Source: Verrucomicrobiales bacterium
Lineage (GTDB): Bacteria > Verrucomicrobiota > Verrucomicrobiia > Limisphaerales > UBA9464
Direction: 5' to 3'
Length of the DNA: 8,959 bases
Assembly: GCA_003445095.1 (NCBI GenBank)
Contig: DLVS01000708.1
Coordinates: forward strand, 1-8,959
A model generated the notes under the pieces. It ran no database searches, had not been told where the DNA came from, and saw only the letters and a list, made by a program, of their open reading frames with translations. Made by a program: the position numbers and the translations under genes. Shown piece after piece: positions 1 to 7,897 of the stretch. Within the stretch, counting starts at the first letter, position 1; every line of letters starts with the position of its first letter.

Positions 1-1044
1 CTGATCTCGCGCGTGAAGGTGATGGCGGGAATGAACATCGCCGAAAAGCGACTGCCGCAAGACGGCCGGATCAACGTTCGGATCAAAGGCGAAGAAATCG
101 ACATCCGCGTCTCCACGGTGCCGACGGTCTGGGGCGAATCTGTTTCGCTGCGGTTGCTGACGCGGGGGAAGATTTTCTTCGGTCTCGATAAGTTGGGCTT
201 CGCGACCGACGAAGATGCGGCGATCCGCGAGATTATCGTCAAGCCCCACGGGATTTTTCTGGTCACGGGTCCGACCGGTTCGGGCAAGTCCACGACGCTG
301 TACGCCTTCCTTTCGACCATCAACTCCGTCACCAAGCGCATCATTACGATTGAGGAGCCGGTCGAGTACGAACTCAAAGGGATCAATCAGATCCCGGTAA
401 AGGGTGAGATTGGGCTCACGTTCGCTGTCGGATTACGGCATATTCTGCGGCAAGATCCCAACGTCATCATGGTCGGCGAAATCCGCGACCTTGAGACGGC
501 GGAAATCGCCATCCGAGCTTCCCTGACCGGCCACCTCGTCTTCAGCACGCTACATACGAATGATGCCCCCAGCGCGTTTACGCGTTTGATCGACATGGGC
601 ATCGAACCCTTTCTGGTGGCGTCGTCCGTTGAGGCGGTGATGGCTCAACGTTTGGTGCGCACGATTTGTCCGCACTGCAAGACGCCGCAGAAGGTCGATC
701 GGGATTATTTGCTGCGGATCGGGTTCCCCGAGCATGAGATTGTCTCCACGATCTTCTACAAGGGTATTGGGTGCGAGGAATGCCGGCAGTTGGGGTACCA
801 GGGCCGCACGGGCATTCACGAGTTGTTGGTGGTCGACGAGTCGATTCGGCCGCTTGTCATGAACCGCGCGCCGGCCTCGAATATTGCGATGGCAGCCAAA
901 AACCAGGGCATGCGAACGCTGCGTGAGGACGGTTGGCGCAAGGTGAAAGCCGGGATCACGACGGTCGAAGAAGTCTTGCGCGTCACGCAAACGGAAGAAC
1001 ACGTGCGCAGCTTGATTGGTGATGAAAAGGCGTTCAGCAAATGA
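1..1044 (+). CDS. gspE: Type II secretion / type IV pilus assembly ATPase GspE/PilB, 3' part
   Basis: Cytoplasmic hexameric ATPase that powers (pseudo)pilus assembly and docks on the GspL/M-type inner-membrane platform. The frame is open from base 1 and reads [20 protein letters not shown], a mid-protein GspE sequence, so the N-terminal docking domains (roughly 200 residues, going by family length) lie upstream; a GTG at 13 would be a false start. Counting from base 1, Walker [10 protein letters not shown] is at residues 90-98, the Asp-box region is [12 protein letters not shown], Walker [10 protein letters not shown] is at 155-163, and a His-box STLHTND follows. The tetracysteine zinc site is complete: CPHC at 223-226 and CEEC at 258-261, which fits GspE/PilB and argues against the retraction ATPase PilT. 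The stop overlaps the next start as ATGA. GspE and PilB cannot be separated without the N-terminus, but the downstream genes look more T2SS-like. The family call is near certain. Confidence 0.95.
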   Translation: MISRVKVMAGMNIAEKRLPQDGRINVRIKGEEIDIRVSTVPTVWGESVSLRLLTRGKIFFGLDKLGFATDEDAAIREIIVKPHGIFLVTGPTGSGKSTTLYAFLSTINSVTKRIITIEEPVEYELKGINQIPVKGEIGLTFAVGLRHILRQDPNVIMVGEIRDLETAEIAIRASLTGHLVFSTLHTNDAPSAFTRLIDMGIEPFLVASSVEAVMAQRLVRTICPHCKTPQKVDRDYLLRIGFPEHEIVSTIFYKGIGCEECRQLGYQGRTGIHELLVVDESIRPLVMNRAPASNIAMAAKNQGMRTLREDGWRKVKAGITTVEEVLRVTQTEEHVRSLIGDEKAFSK

Positions 1045-2423
1045 GCTCCAAGTCGCCGCGGTATCAAGGTTGCCAAGTCCTGTCGGTCACCCCGACTGGC
1101 CGACGCGTCTGGCGATTCAACATCAGTAAGAACGACGTTGCTTTGGGCGGTGAGGAAACGACTGCGGGTTCGGCTCAACCAAAAAAGCGGGCCGCGGCTG
1201 CCGATTGGCAGGCCTTGGTCCGTCCGCAGCTCAATATCGCTTGGCTCCCCGCTCAAAGTGTCTTTGTGCGCGCTGTCTCCCTGCCCACGAGCGATCCGGC
1301 GGAACTTCCCGCTTTGGTAGAGTTTCAACTCGAGAAAATCTCGCCGCTGCCGGTCAATCAAATTGTGTGGACTGTGCTGAGTAAGGCGCATCCCGACGGC
1401 CAGCAGCAGACGGCACTGGTGATCGTCGCGGCACGAAGCGCGGTGGAGGAATTCTTGGACCGCGAAGTCACGGCCGGTTTCACGGCCAATCAGTTGGATT
1501 TCCCCTTAGTGCGGCAGTGGACCGGACTCGATCCGCGTGACGATGGTCTGTGGCTCTTGTTTGATGCCACGACCGCGGCTCCCTTGTGCCTCGCCTGTTG
1601 GTATATCGGTGGGGTCTGGCGGGATGTTACCCTGCTTCATCTCCCGCCTGGCGAAGCAATGGCGCCCGCGCTAATCGCGCAATTGGGGCAGTTGGCCTGG
1701 GCGGGTGAAATGGATGGATGGCTGAAGCAGCTTCCAGTGACCCACCTGGCCGCCGAAGTGGAGATCGCGAACGTGATCGTGCCGGCGTTACACGATTGGT
1801 CCGGACACCCAGTCGAGACGATGCCGCCGACTGATCCGGCGGCGCTGGCGACGGAGAGCGCGCGAGCCCTGCGCCAGCAGCCCGCGTCTTCCCTAGTACC
1901 CAGTGACTGGGCGGCGGCGCAGCGTCAGAAGTTCATCGACCGTCTTTGGATCACCGGTCTGGGAGCGCTGGGACTGGCATATGTCTTCGTTCTCTCCGTC
2001 TTCCTGATCACGTTGCACGTGCGAAAATTCCAACGCGACGACTTGCGTTCGGAGGTGTCCGCCATGGGGATCAACTATACCAATACGCTGCAGCTCAAAG
2101 CCCAGGTATCAATCCTGGAAGATCAAGTCGCGCTTCGCTTTGCCGCGCTTGATGCTTGGCGTGCGGTGGTCAACGCGCTCCCCCCGGAGTTGACGCTGAC
2201 CCAACTGGATTTTCAACGAGGCCAGACGCTGGTCGTGGCGGGAACCGTGAGCCCCGACGCGACTCCCGAGGTCACTCAATTCAATTCAGATCTTAAGAAA
2301 TCTGAAGTCAACGGGCAGGCGCTGTTCGCGAACGTCAAGCCGGCTAAAATTGAGACGCGGCCGGGCGCGCCAACATCCACGTGGTCGTTCGAGGCCGAAC
2401 TACGCAGGAACAACACGCCATGA
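1041..2423 (+). CDS. GspL-like inner-membrane platform protein (PilM-like + PilN-like fusion)
   Basis: Likely recruits the GspE ATPase on the cytoplasmic side and pairs with the GspM-like protein in the periplasm. The 460-aa protein has a cytoplasmic part (about 1-300) with the PilM/GspL signature near residues 67-111: [20 protein letters not shown], then [10 protein letters not shown] and WTV. One transmembrane helix lies at about 303-325 ([20 protein letters not shown]). It is followed by a heptad-like stretch (about 327-365) and a PilN/GspL-type ferredoxin-like periplasmic region (about 370-458). This is the domain order of GspL, equivalent to a PilM-PilN fusion. ATG 1041 overlaps the ATPase stop by 4 bp, and AAAAGG at 1025-1030 is a plausible ribosome site 10 nt upstream. 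Clear actin-type nucleotide-binding motifs are not visible, so that fold is assigned by position and by the 67-111 signature only. Confidence 0.82.
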   Translation: MSSKSPRYQGCQVLSVTPTGRRVWRFNISKNDVALGGEETTAGSAQPKKRAAAADWQALVRPQLNIAWLPAQSVFVRAVSLPTSDPAELPALVEFQLEKISPLPVNQIVWTVLSKAHPDGQQQTALVIVAARSAVEEFLDREVTAGFTANQLDFPLVRQWTGLDPRDDGLWLLFDATTAAPLCLACWYIGGVWRDVTLLHLPPGEAMAPALIAQLGQLAWAGEMDGWLKQLPVTHLAAEVEIANVIVPALHDWSGHPVETMPPTDPAALATESARALRQQPASSLVPSDWAAAQRQKFIDRLWITGLGALGLAYVFVLSVFLITLHVRKFQRDDLRSEVSAMGINYTNTLQLKAQVSILEDQVALRFAALDAWRAVVNALPPELTLTQLDFQRGQTLVVAGTVSPDATPEVTQFNSDLKKSEVNGQALFANVKPAKIETRPGAPTSTWSFEAELRRNNTP

Positions 2424-3079
2424 TGCACTGGCTCGACAAACTGAACCTGCAACCGCACGAGCGCCGGTGGCTCTTGATCGGCCTCGTGGTGCTTACTCTG
2501 GTGCTCAATTACTGGCTGGTTTGGCCATACTTCGGCGAATGGACTGAGGTGCGGGTGGACCGAGAAAAACTGGATGCGACGCGAACGCGCTATTTAGGCG
2601 AGATTGGCAAGAAAGCCACCTACGAACGGAAGCTTAAGGAACTGCAGAGGGCCGGAGCCGAAGTAATGCAGGAGGATCAAGCCAACCGCCTTCAGAGCAC
2701 GATTCAAACGGAGGCGGCGACGAGTGGGGTTACCTGGAGCAACCTTCGGCCCCTGATCGTGCCGGCGCGGGTCGCGGGACAGACCAATGCGTTTTTCGAT
2801 GAGCAGCAGATGACGATGGACGTCAATTCGGGCGAACAGGAGCTCGTAAATTTTCTGTACGCGTTAGGGAGTGGCGACTCGATGATCCGGGTTCGCGACA
2901 TGACCCGGCTACGTTTGGATCCTTCTAATACACGACTGGCAACGACGCTGACGGTCATCGCCAGTTTTCAGAAAAAGCCGAAAACAACGCCCGCGGTGCA
3001 ACCTTCGCGGTCCGCCGCGGTTCAACCCAAGGGCCCACCCGCGACGAATGCTCGTGTGGCCGTATCCCAGAAGAAATAG
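2420..3079 (+). CDS. GspM/PilO-like inner-membrane platform protein
   Basis: Predicted bitopic partner of the upstream GspL-like protein. The 219-aa layout is typical of the family: a short cytoplasmic N-terminus ([16 protein letters not shown]), one transmembrane helix at about 17-38 (WLLIGLVVLTLVLNYWLVWP), a charged coiled-coil-like stretch (about 40-85), then an alpha/beta periplasmic domain (about 90-180). It ends in a Pro/Ala/Lys-rich tail. The frame is open back to 2381, but I chose ATG 2420: it makes an ATGA overlap with the previous stop, as at the gene before, puts the hydrophobic helix at the usual distance from the N-terminus, and has AGGA at 2406-2409, 10 nt upstream. Sequence similarity in this family is low, so the call rests on topology, size and position between GspL-like and secretin genes. 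GspM and PilO are not distinguishable here. Confidence 0.75.
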   Translation: MMHWLDKLNLQPHERRWLLIGLVVLTLVLNYWLVWPYFGEWTEVRVDREKLDATRTRYLGEIGKKATYERKLKELQRAGAEVMQEDQANRLQSTIQTEAATSGVTWSNLRPLIVPARVAGQTNAFFDEQQMTMDVNSGEQELVNFLYALGSGDSMIRVRDMTRLRLDPSNTRLATTLTVIASFQKKPKTTPAVQPSRSAAVQPKGPPATNARVAVSQKK

Positions 3080-3085
3080 ACGCTT

Positions 3086-5473
3086 GTGAATAAGCTAAGG
3101 TCCCTTGCGCTCGCGGGCTTCGCGGCGGCGATTTTTGCCTGGCCAGGCATCGCTCAAAACAATCCTCCGGCTCAACCGGCTGAGGACCCCGACGTTCCTC
3201 CCGCGGTGGAGCCCGATCCGAACCAGCCGGCTCCGCCGCCGTTGCCGGCGCCCGCGACAAATTCGGTGGTTCCGACGCCGCGTATCCCGCCCCCAACCAC
3301 CCTTCCATCGCTCCCTCGCCAATTCCCGCGGCCGTTAGGTGGGGCCACTAATTATCCTACCCGCCCGGGAGCGCTTCCGACCGTGCGACCCGCTGGCCCC
3401 GGAACGCCCAACACCGCCGTCAATGCGCCGGGAACTACTGCGGCCACGCCCGGGGTTGCTGCCCCGACCGTTGTGACCAATACCATCTTGGGTCCGGCGG
3501 GCGACGCGACGGATATTATTAACTTCAAGAACATGCCGTTGGACCAGTTCTTGGACGAATACGCCACAATTGCTCGGCGCACTGTGTTGCGCGCGGCCAA
3601 CTTGCCTTTGCAATCGCAGGTCAATTTCAAGCCCGCCAGCCCGCTCACACCCGAGGAGCGACTCCAGATGTATGACACGATTCTGGCCCTGAACGGAATC
3701 ACCATGATACCGACGGGGGAGAAAGCTGTGCTGGCGGTTCCTTCGGCACAAGCCATGCAAGAAGGCGCTGCGTTCGCCAACCGAAAGGTTGAAGACTACG
3801 CCGAAGCCAGCCAGTTCGTCACCCATGTGATCAAAGTAGAACATGTTAACGTTCAGGAAGCGGCGGAAACGCTGAAACAGTTCGCGAAGAATCCCAATGG
3901 GATCCTGGCGCTGGAAACAACGAAGACACTCGTGTTGCGGGATTATGCCATCAACGTCAAACGGATGCTGGAAGTGCTGGCCAAAATTGATGTTGAAGTT
4001 GAGCAAGAGTATCAGTTCGAAGTGATTCCTATTAAGTTTGGCAAGGTCGAAGAGCTGTATCAAACGTTGAACAGTGTGATCTCCGGCGGCGGAGGGGGAG
4101 GAGGCACCGGGCTCGCCACGGGCTCGGCTCGCCAGGGATTGGGCGCCGGATCGCGATTGGGTGGTGGGCTCGGAGGGCTTGGGGGTGGGTCGCGCCTGGG
4201 CGGGAGCGGCAGTAGTTATGGTGGTCGTTCGAGCTACGGCCAGGGTTATTATGGCCAGTCCCACGGAATTGAAGAGGTCGCGGAGGGAATGGAACCATTG
4301 ATGCCGCAACAAGCCACCGTCCCTCGACCGACTACGACCACAACTCCGGGAGCGACCGGTTCGTTTCAGCAGCGGTTTAGCAATCTCAATCGCGGAGGTC
4401 AGGGACAGAATCCGGCCCAACCGCTCAGCTCCGAAGCCAGCATCACTCCTGACCCGCGATCCAATTCGTTGATTATTTACGCCAATAAGAAAGACATGGC
4501 ACAATTGAAGAAGATCATCGGGAGGGTCGATACACTGCTGGCTCAGGTCCTGATCGAGACGGTTATTATGGAAGTCGGCCTGACGTCCGGTCTCTCGTAT
4601 GGAGTCAGCGCAATCCAAAAATATACGCAATTCAACCCCAACCTCGGTGGCGGTGGTGCCATGGACAACTTGAACTATGGGGGCTTTACCAATCTGGTCC
4701 CGACGATTCCTACCGGCGGCGGCCTCAATTATCTGCTCCGGTTCAACGACAATATTAACGTGGTGGTCAAGGCGTTGGCGTCGGACGCCAATGTCAATGT
4801 ACTTCAACGTCCTCGCATTATTACCTCGCACGCGGTCGAGGCTTCGTTCTTCGCTGGTTCCACCGTGCCTTTCATTCAAGGCACCTATTACGGCGGCGGC
4901 ACTCAGGTTGGGACTAGTTCTTACTACGACCGCCAGGACGTTGGTGTGGAATTAAGCGTCATCCCGTACATCACGCCGGACGGATTGGTATTCATGGAAG
5001 TATCTCAACGCATCGAAGAGATCGCTCCACCCGCCGAACAGGCTTTGGTGCAGTCCTCCCCTAATGCGCCGGTTACCAACAAACGATCCGCCACCTCGAC
5101 CATCTCTGTGCACACTGGCGAGTCAGTATTGCTCGGCGGATTCATCCGGGCTTTGAAGACCAAGAGCAATGCCGGCGTGCCGATTTTGAAGGACATTCCG
5201 CTGCTGGGGAATCTCTTCCGTTCGACGACCGTCGACAAAGCGCGGACCGAGTTAATGATTCTTATGCAACCCACAGTCCTCAAGACTCCGGAGGCGGCCG
5301 CGAACCTGACCAAGCAGTATCAACAGGAGTCGCCGCAAATCCGCATGATGGAGCAAGATTTCCGTGAAGAGCGCGAGCGCCTCAACAAGGCTGCTCGCAA
5401 GGGCTTGGTCGATCCGTTGAACAGCGACGAAGGAATTGAATCGGTATTCCCCATGGATCCGACGAAGAAGTAG
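3086..5473 (+). CDS. gspD: Outer-membrane secretin GspD/PilQ
   Basis: Forms the multimeric outer-membrane channel of the secretion/pilus machine. The 795-aa product starts at GTG 3086, 6 bp after the previous stop, and has a signal peptide (K3, R5, hydrophobic 7-20, likely cleavage after A23 in GIA-QN). Residues 26-135 are Pro/Ala/Thr-rich. An N0-type domain follows (about 143-222), then N1 (about 244-305). A last N domain starts at about 309-332 and resumes at about 449-485 (ITPDPRSNSLIIYANK); between them lies a roughly 115-residue insertion beginning with a Gly-rich block (334-391). The secretin barrel region starts at QVLIETVIMEVGL (487-499). Hallmarks include NVLQRPRIIT (571-580), the gate/lip region with VPFIQGTYYGGG (594-605), and VPILKDIPLLGNLFR (698-712). 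The charged tail (738-795) could bind a pilotin or another partner, but no known S-domain motif is visible. No lipobox Cys is present. Two N domains after N0, against three in classical GspD, leave GspD versus PilQ open. Confidence 0.94.
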   Translation: MNKLRSLALAGFAAAIFAWPGIAQNNPPAQPAEDPDVPPAVEPDPNQPAPPPLPAPATNSVVPTPRIPPPTTLPSLPRQFPRPLGGATNYPTRPGALPTVRPAGPGTPNTAVNAPGTTAATPGVAAPTVVTNTILGPAGDATDIINFKNMPLDQFLDEYATIARRTVLRAANLPLQSQVNFKPASPLTPEERLQMYDTILALNGITMIPTGEKAVLAVPSAQAMQEGAAFANRKVEDYAEASQFVTHVIKVEHVNVQEAAETLKQFAKNPNGILALETTKTLVLRDYAINVKRMLEVLAKIDVEVEQEYQFEVIPIKFGKVEELYQTLNSVISGGGGGGGTGLATGSARQGLGAGSRLGGGLGGLGGGSRLGGSGSSYGGRSSYGQGYYGQSHGIEEVAEGMEPLMPQQATVPRPTTTTTPGATGSFQQRFSNLNRGGQGQNPAQPLSSEASITPDPRSNSLIIYANKKDMAQLKKIIGRVDTLLAQVLIETVIMEVGLTSGLSYGVSAIQKYTQFNPNLGGGGAMDNLNYGGFTNLVPTIPTGGGLNYLLRFNDNINVVVKALASDANVNVLQRPRIITSHAVEASFFAGSTVPFIQGTYYGGGTQVGTSSYYDRQDVGVELSVIPYITPDGLVFMEVSQRIEEIAPPAEQALVQSSPNAPVTNKRSATSTISVHTGESVLLGGFIRALKTKSNAGVPILKDIPLLGNLFRSTTVDKARTELMILMQPTVLKTPEAAANLTKQYQQESPQIRMMEQDFREERERLNKAARKGLVDPLNSDEGIESVFPMDPTKK
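4085..4258 (+). repeat. Low-complexity Gly/Ser/Tyr-coding block inside the secretin gene
   Basis: This in-frame stretch encodes secretin residues 334-391. It begins with a run of seven Gly codons and contains GSRLGG twice (355-360 and 368-373). It ends in a Ser-Tyr-Gly-Gln-rich part with YGGRSSYGQGYYGQ. The block lies between the first beta-alpha unit and the following strands of the last periplasmic N domain, where GspD proteins usually carry a shorter loop that forms the internal constriction. The GGX-codon repeats suggest growth by replication slippage. Confidence 0.7.
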
Positions 5474-5497
5474 GTGCCCGTCGGTCAGCGGCCAGCA
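5474..5497. other. Convergent intergenic gap without obvious terminator
   Basis: Only 24 bp separate the secretin stop (TAG 5471-5473) from the ribE stop (TGA on the minus strand, 5498-5500). I see no clean GC stem followed by a T-run on either strand. The two transcripts may therefore overlap at their 3' ends, or termination may be Rho-dependent. Confidence 0.6.
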
Positions 5498-6100
5498 TCA
5501 GCGCAGTTTCAAAAGTCGCTCCACGTATTTACCCAGGACGTCAGCCTCTAGATTCACCCGGTCGCCGACGTGTCGTTCACGGAGCGCCGTCACCGCGTGA
5601 GTGTGGGGGATAATCCAAACTCGAAAGCCGCGCTGAGTTATTGCCGCGACGGTCAAGCTAATCCCGTCCACCGCGATAGATCCCTTCGCGATGAGATAGC
5701 GACGCAGACTCAAGGGCACGTCGACTTGCAAAAGATAATCGGCTCCTTGCCGTTCCCAGCGGGTGATGGTTCCGGTGTCATCAATGTGCCCGGTGACGAA
5801 ATGGCCGCCCAATCGGTCGCCGACGGAGAGCGAACGCTCCAGATTGATGGCCCGGCCAGGTTCGAGGTCGGATAAATTCGTCCGGTTCCAAGTTTCCTTG
5901 AGCAGATCGAATTCCAACTGGGTCGTCCGCCCGCTCGTCTTGGAGCGTGTTACCGTGAGGCAGCAGCCATTGACCGCAATGCTCTCGCCAACTCGCGGAC
6001 GGGGACGCGGGAGCGTTGCGCTAACCGTTAGGTGGATTGAGCGGGCTGCACGCGTAATGAATCGGACCTCTCCGGTTGCTTCGACCAAGCCAGTGAACAT
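5498..6100 (-). CDS. ribE: Riboflavin synthase, alpha chain type
   Basis: Cytoplasmic homotrimeric enzyme that dismutates two 6,7-dimethyl-8-ribityllumazine molecules into riboflavin plus the pyrimidinedione, the last step of riboflavin synthesis. The 200-aa length is normal for the family. The N-terminal signature MFTGLVE is present. Two lumazine-binding barrel repeats are visible (about 1-97 and 98-195), with paired motifs SIAVNGCCLTV-like (40-50) and SIAVDGISLTV (141-151). GGHFVTGHIDDTG (98-110) and IPHTHAVTAL (164-173) match the family, and NLEADVLGKYVERL (183-196) is the typical end. ATG 6098-6100 has GGAAG 10 nt upstream (6111-6115, minus strand). It starts 6 bp after the fusion-protein gene, so the two are probably cotranscribed. 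No other rib genes and no room for an FMN riboswitch directly before it are seen. Confidence 0.96.
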   Translation of the reverse strand: MFTGLVEATGEVRFITRAARSIHLTVSATLPRPRPRVGESIAVNGCCLTVTRSKTSGRTTQLEFDLLKETWNRTNLSDLEPGRAINLERSLSVGDRLGGHFVTGHIDDTGTITRWERQGADYLLQVDVPLSLRRYLIAKGSIAVDGISLTVAAITQRGFRVWIIPHTHAVTALRERHVGDRVNLEADVLGKYVERLLKLR

Positions 6101-6106
6101 GACGAT

Positions 6107-7897
6107 TTAACTTCCGGTTCCGGTACCCGCCGCGTCCTGCGGCGTTTTTCCGCTGGTCTCTTTTGGATCATCCGCAGCGTCGAAGAATCCGATGAACATT
6201 TCATCCCAGGACTGCAGGCCGAACTTAACTTGGCGCGTAGGGTCGGGATTCGCTGGATTGTCAGCGGAGTTGTCGAAGGCTCCCGTCACTCGTAACCGCG
6301 AGCCTGCAGGCACATGACGCGGCTCGGCCAGGCGATAGCTGAGCTGCCATTTGAAATCGTAGCGAGGAACGTTGAGCAATGTCTCGCGCCCTCCATCCGG
6401 CAAGAGTAATTCATATTTCATCCACTTACCTCGAAAATGCATGTGAGGAGACAAGCTGTAGAGTGTGGCCGGTTCCCGAAACGTGTAGGTAGCCTCGTGC
6501 CGTGCCTCGGCCGCCCCGGGCGAGATATTCAAATCGTCAGTCGCTACTTGGCGAGTTTCGGCGGAACGCAGTTGCGGACCCGGCCGAAAGTACAACGCCA
6601 CTTCGGTTTGATCGCTCTGCTCGGAGCCGCAGGTGGTGTAGTGCATTTCCAGTTGGAGCTTCGCGCCCGCGGGAATTCTCTTGCCGACTCCGTCCGGATA
6701 ACGCGCGGGCAAGGCCCCTGGCGCCCATCCGAAAACGTGGACCCCATTTCCGGAACCATCGTCCGGGCACCCGGGCCAGGTCGCATAGAGGATGGCGTGG
6801 TGAACGACCTTGCGGTTGCCCGGGCGAACATCAATCCCGGCCAGCCAAAACTCTTCCGCGCGGGGCGAAGGCACGGCGATATGCCGGTAGTCCAAAACGC
6901 CAGTCGCAGGAATCTGTTGAGGCTCTGGCAGTCGAATCACGGCGTCAGGTTTTCCCAGAGGCCATTCGGCAATCGGAGTCAACGGGGTGCTTAAGGGGTC
7001 CGGGCCGTCTCCGCGGGGAGCACCAGCGCCGATCCAACGAAGCAAGCTCTGGGTGTCTTCCCGTGATAGTCGATGCGCGTTGCTGAAACGTCCTTGATCT
7101 GGATCCGCGTCATACGGAGGCATCCGACGCGTCAACAGTACCTCTTCGATCATCCGGCTGTAGTTTCGAACGCGGCCGTGCGAGTCCATCGCCCAAGGCC
7201 CAATCCCGCCCTCCCGATGGCACTCGACACAATTCTGCCGCAGAATCGGAGCGACCAAGGCGGAATAAGTCATTGCTGACGGCGCGGGCCCACTCTGGGC
7301 GAACGTGATCCGGCATCCGCGTGTCAGCGTTTGTTGAACCGTGACGGGTCTGGCTGCCAGCAACTCATTCAGCGCGTTTTCGAGGAACTTGGTTTTGGGT
7401 TCCGGCCGTTCCGCACCTTCGGACAGTTGGTCATCCAGTGCACCTCGATAGGCGACGTTCCAGTTCCGCGTCTCCAACACGACGACTTCGGCAGTGCGCT
7501 GGACGCCGAACGCTAGCGCTACGCCCTGTCGTGGGTCTCGCAGGTAGGGGAATCCCGTCAGCTTAAGTTCTTCAGCCTCGCGGGCGGCGTCTTGGATCGA
7601 GTCGTCGGAATACGTGTTGACGATCCAGAAGTGGACTCCCTGATCGTGAAATTGCTGACGCAGCTGAATCAATTTGGCCGCACTTTTTCGAGCGACTGGG
7701 CAACCCACACCAGTGAAGAACAAGACCACGGCTCGACCTTCGGCGCGGTAGAGTTCATGGTTTCGCCCTTCGAGGTCGAGTAAACTGAAATTCGGTACCG
7801 CGGGTTCGGCCCCGGAAACCAAGCCGAGAGGGATCAACATGCCTAGGCACCATCGCCAAAAGCCACGCGCGGATGAATCGAATGAACGAAAATGCAT
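6107..7897 (-). CDS. Exported redoxin / cytochrome c / copper monooxygenase-like fusion protein
   Basis: The 596-aa product begins with a signal peptide (hydrophobic WCLGMLIPLGLVSGA, likely cut after A30), so it acts outside the cytoplasm. Residues about 34-165 form a thioredoxin-like redoxin/AhpC-TSA domain (FSLLDLEGR; VVLFFTGVGCPVARK with Cys66). A heme-c site CVECH is at 223-227 and M259 in RRMPPYDADPDQGRF is a probable axial ligand. The C-terminal part (about 350-575) resembles the PHM/DBM copper type II ascorbate-dependent monooxygenase fold. It has HH 366-367 (VVHHAILY), H419 (EMHYTT), H485/H487 (PHMHFRGK) and M567 (WDEMFIGFF), matching all six PHM copper ligands. The frame is open to 8275, but the upstream 126 codons show no domain and would bury the signal peptide. 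I therefore start at ATG 7895-7897, although no strong ribosome site precedes it. The substrate is unknown; copper binding and redox activity are inferred from residues. Confidence 0.85.
   Translation of the reverse strand: MHFRSFDSSARGFWRWCLGMLIPLGLVSGAEPAVPNFSLLDLEGRNHELYRAEGRAVVLFFTGVGCPVARKSAAKLIQLRQQFHDQGVHFWIVNTYSDDSIQDAAREAEELKLTGFPYLRDPRQGVALAFGVQRTAEVVVLETRNWNVAYRGALDDQLSEGAERPEPKTKFLENALNELLAARPVTVQQTLTRGCRITFAQSGPAPSAMTYSALVAPILRQNCVECHREGGIGPWAMDSHGRVRNYSRMIEEVLLTRRMPPYDADPDQGRFSNAHRLSREDTQSLLRWIGAGAPRGDGPDPLSTPLTPIAEWPLGKPDAVIRLPEPQQIPATGVLDYRHIAVPSPRAEEFWLAGIDVRPGNRKVVHHAILYATWPGCPDDGSGNGVHVFGWAPGALPARYPDGVGKRIPAGAKLQLEMHYTTCGSEQSDQTEVALYFRPGPQLRSAETRQVATDDLNISPGAAEARHEATYTFREPATLYSLSPHMHFRGKWMKYELLLPDGGRETLLNVPRYDFKWQLSYRLAEPRHVPAGSRLRVTGAFDNSADNPANPDPTRQVKFGLQSWDEMFIGFFDAADDPKETSGKTPQDAAGTGTGS

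Noticed and set aside
13..1044. A complete ATPase gene starting at GTG 13
   Set aside because: The frame is open to base 1 and the sequence there is internal to GspE-family proteins; the gene is cut by the window edge.
2381..2419. Earlier GTG start for the GspM/PilO-like gene
   Set aside because: It would overlap the previous gene by 43 bp; ATG 2420 gives an ATGA junction, an AGGA site upstream and normal topology.
3335..4879. Long 514-codon open frame opposite the secretin gene
   Set aside because: It lies wholly antisense to a well-supported secretin, has low-information Arg/His/Gly-rich sequence and no domain; it is a GC-driven shadow.
6437..7086. Two plus-strand open frames of about 190 codons opposite the fusion protein
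   Set aside because: Both are antisense to recognisable copper and heme domains and encode Arg/Pro-rich sequence without motifs.
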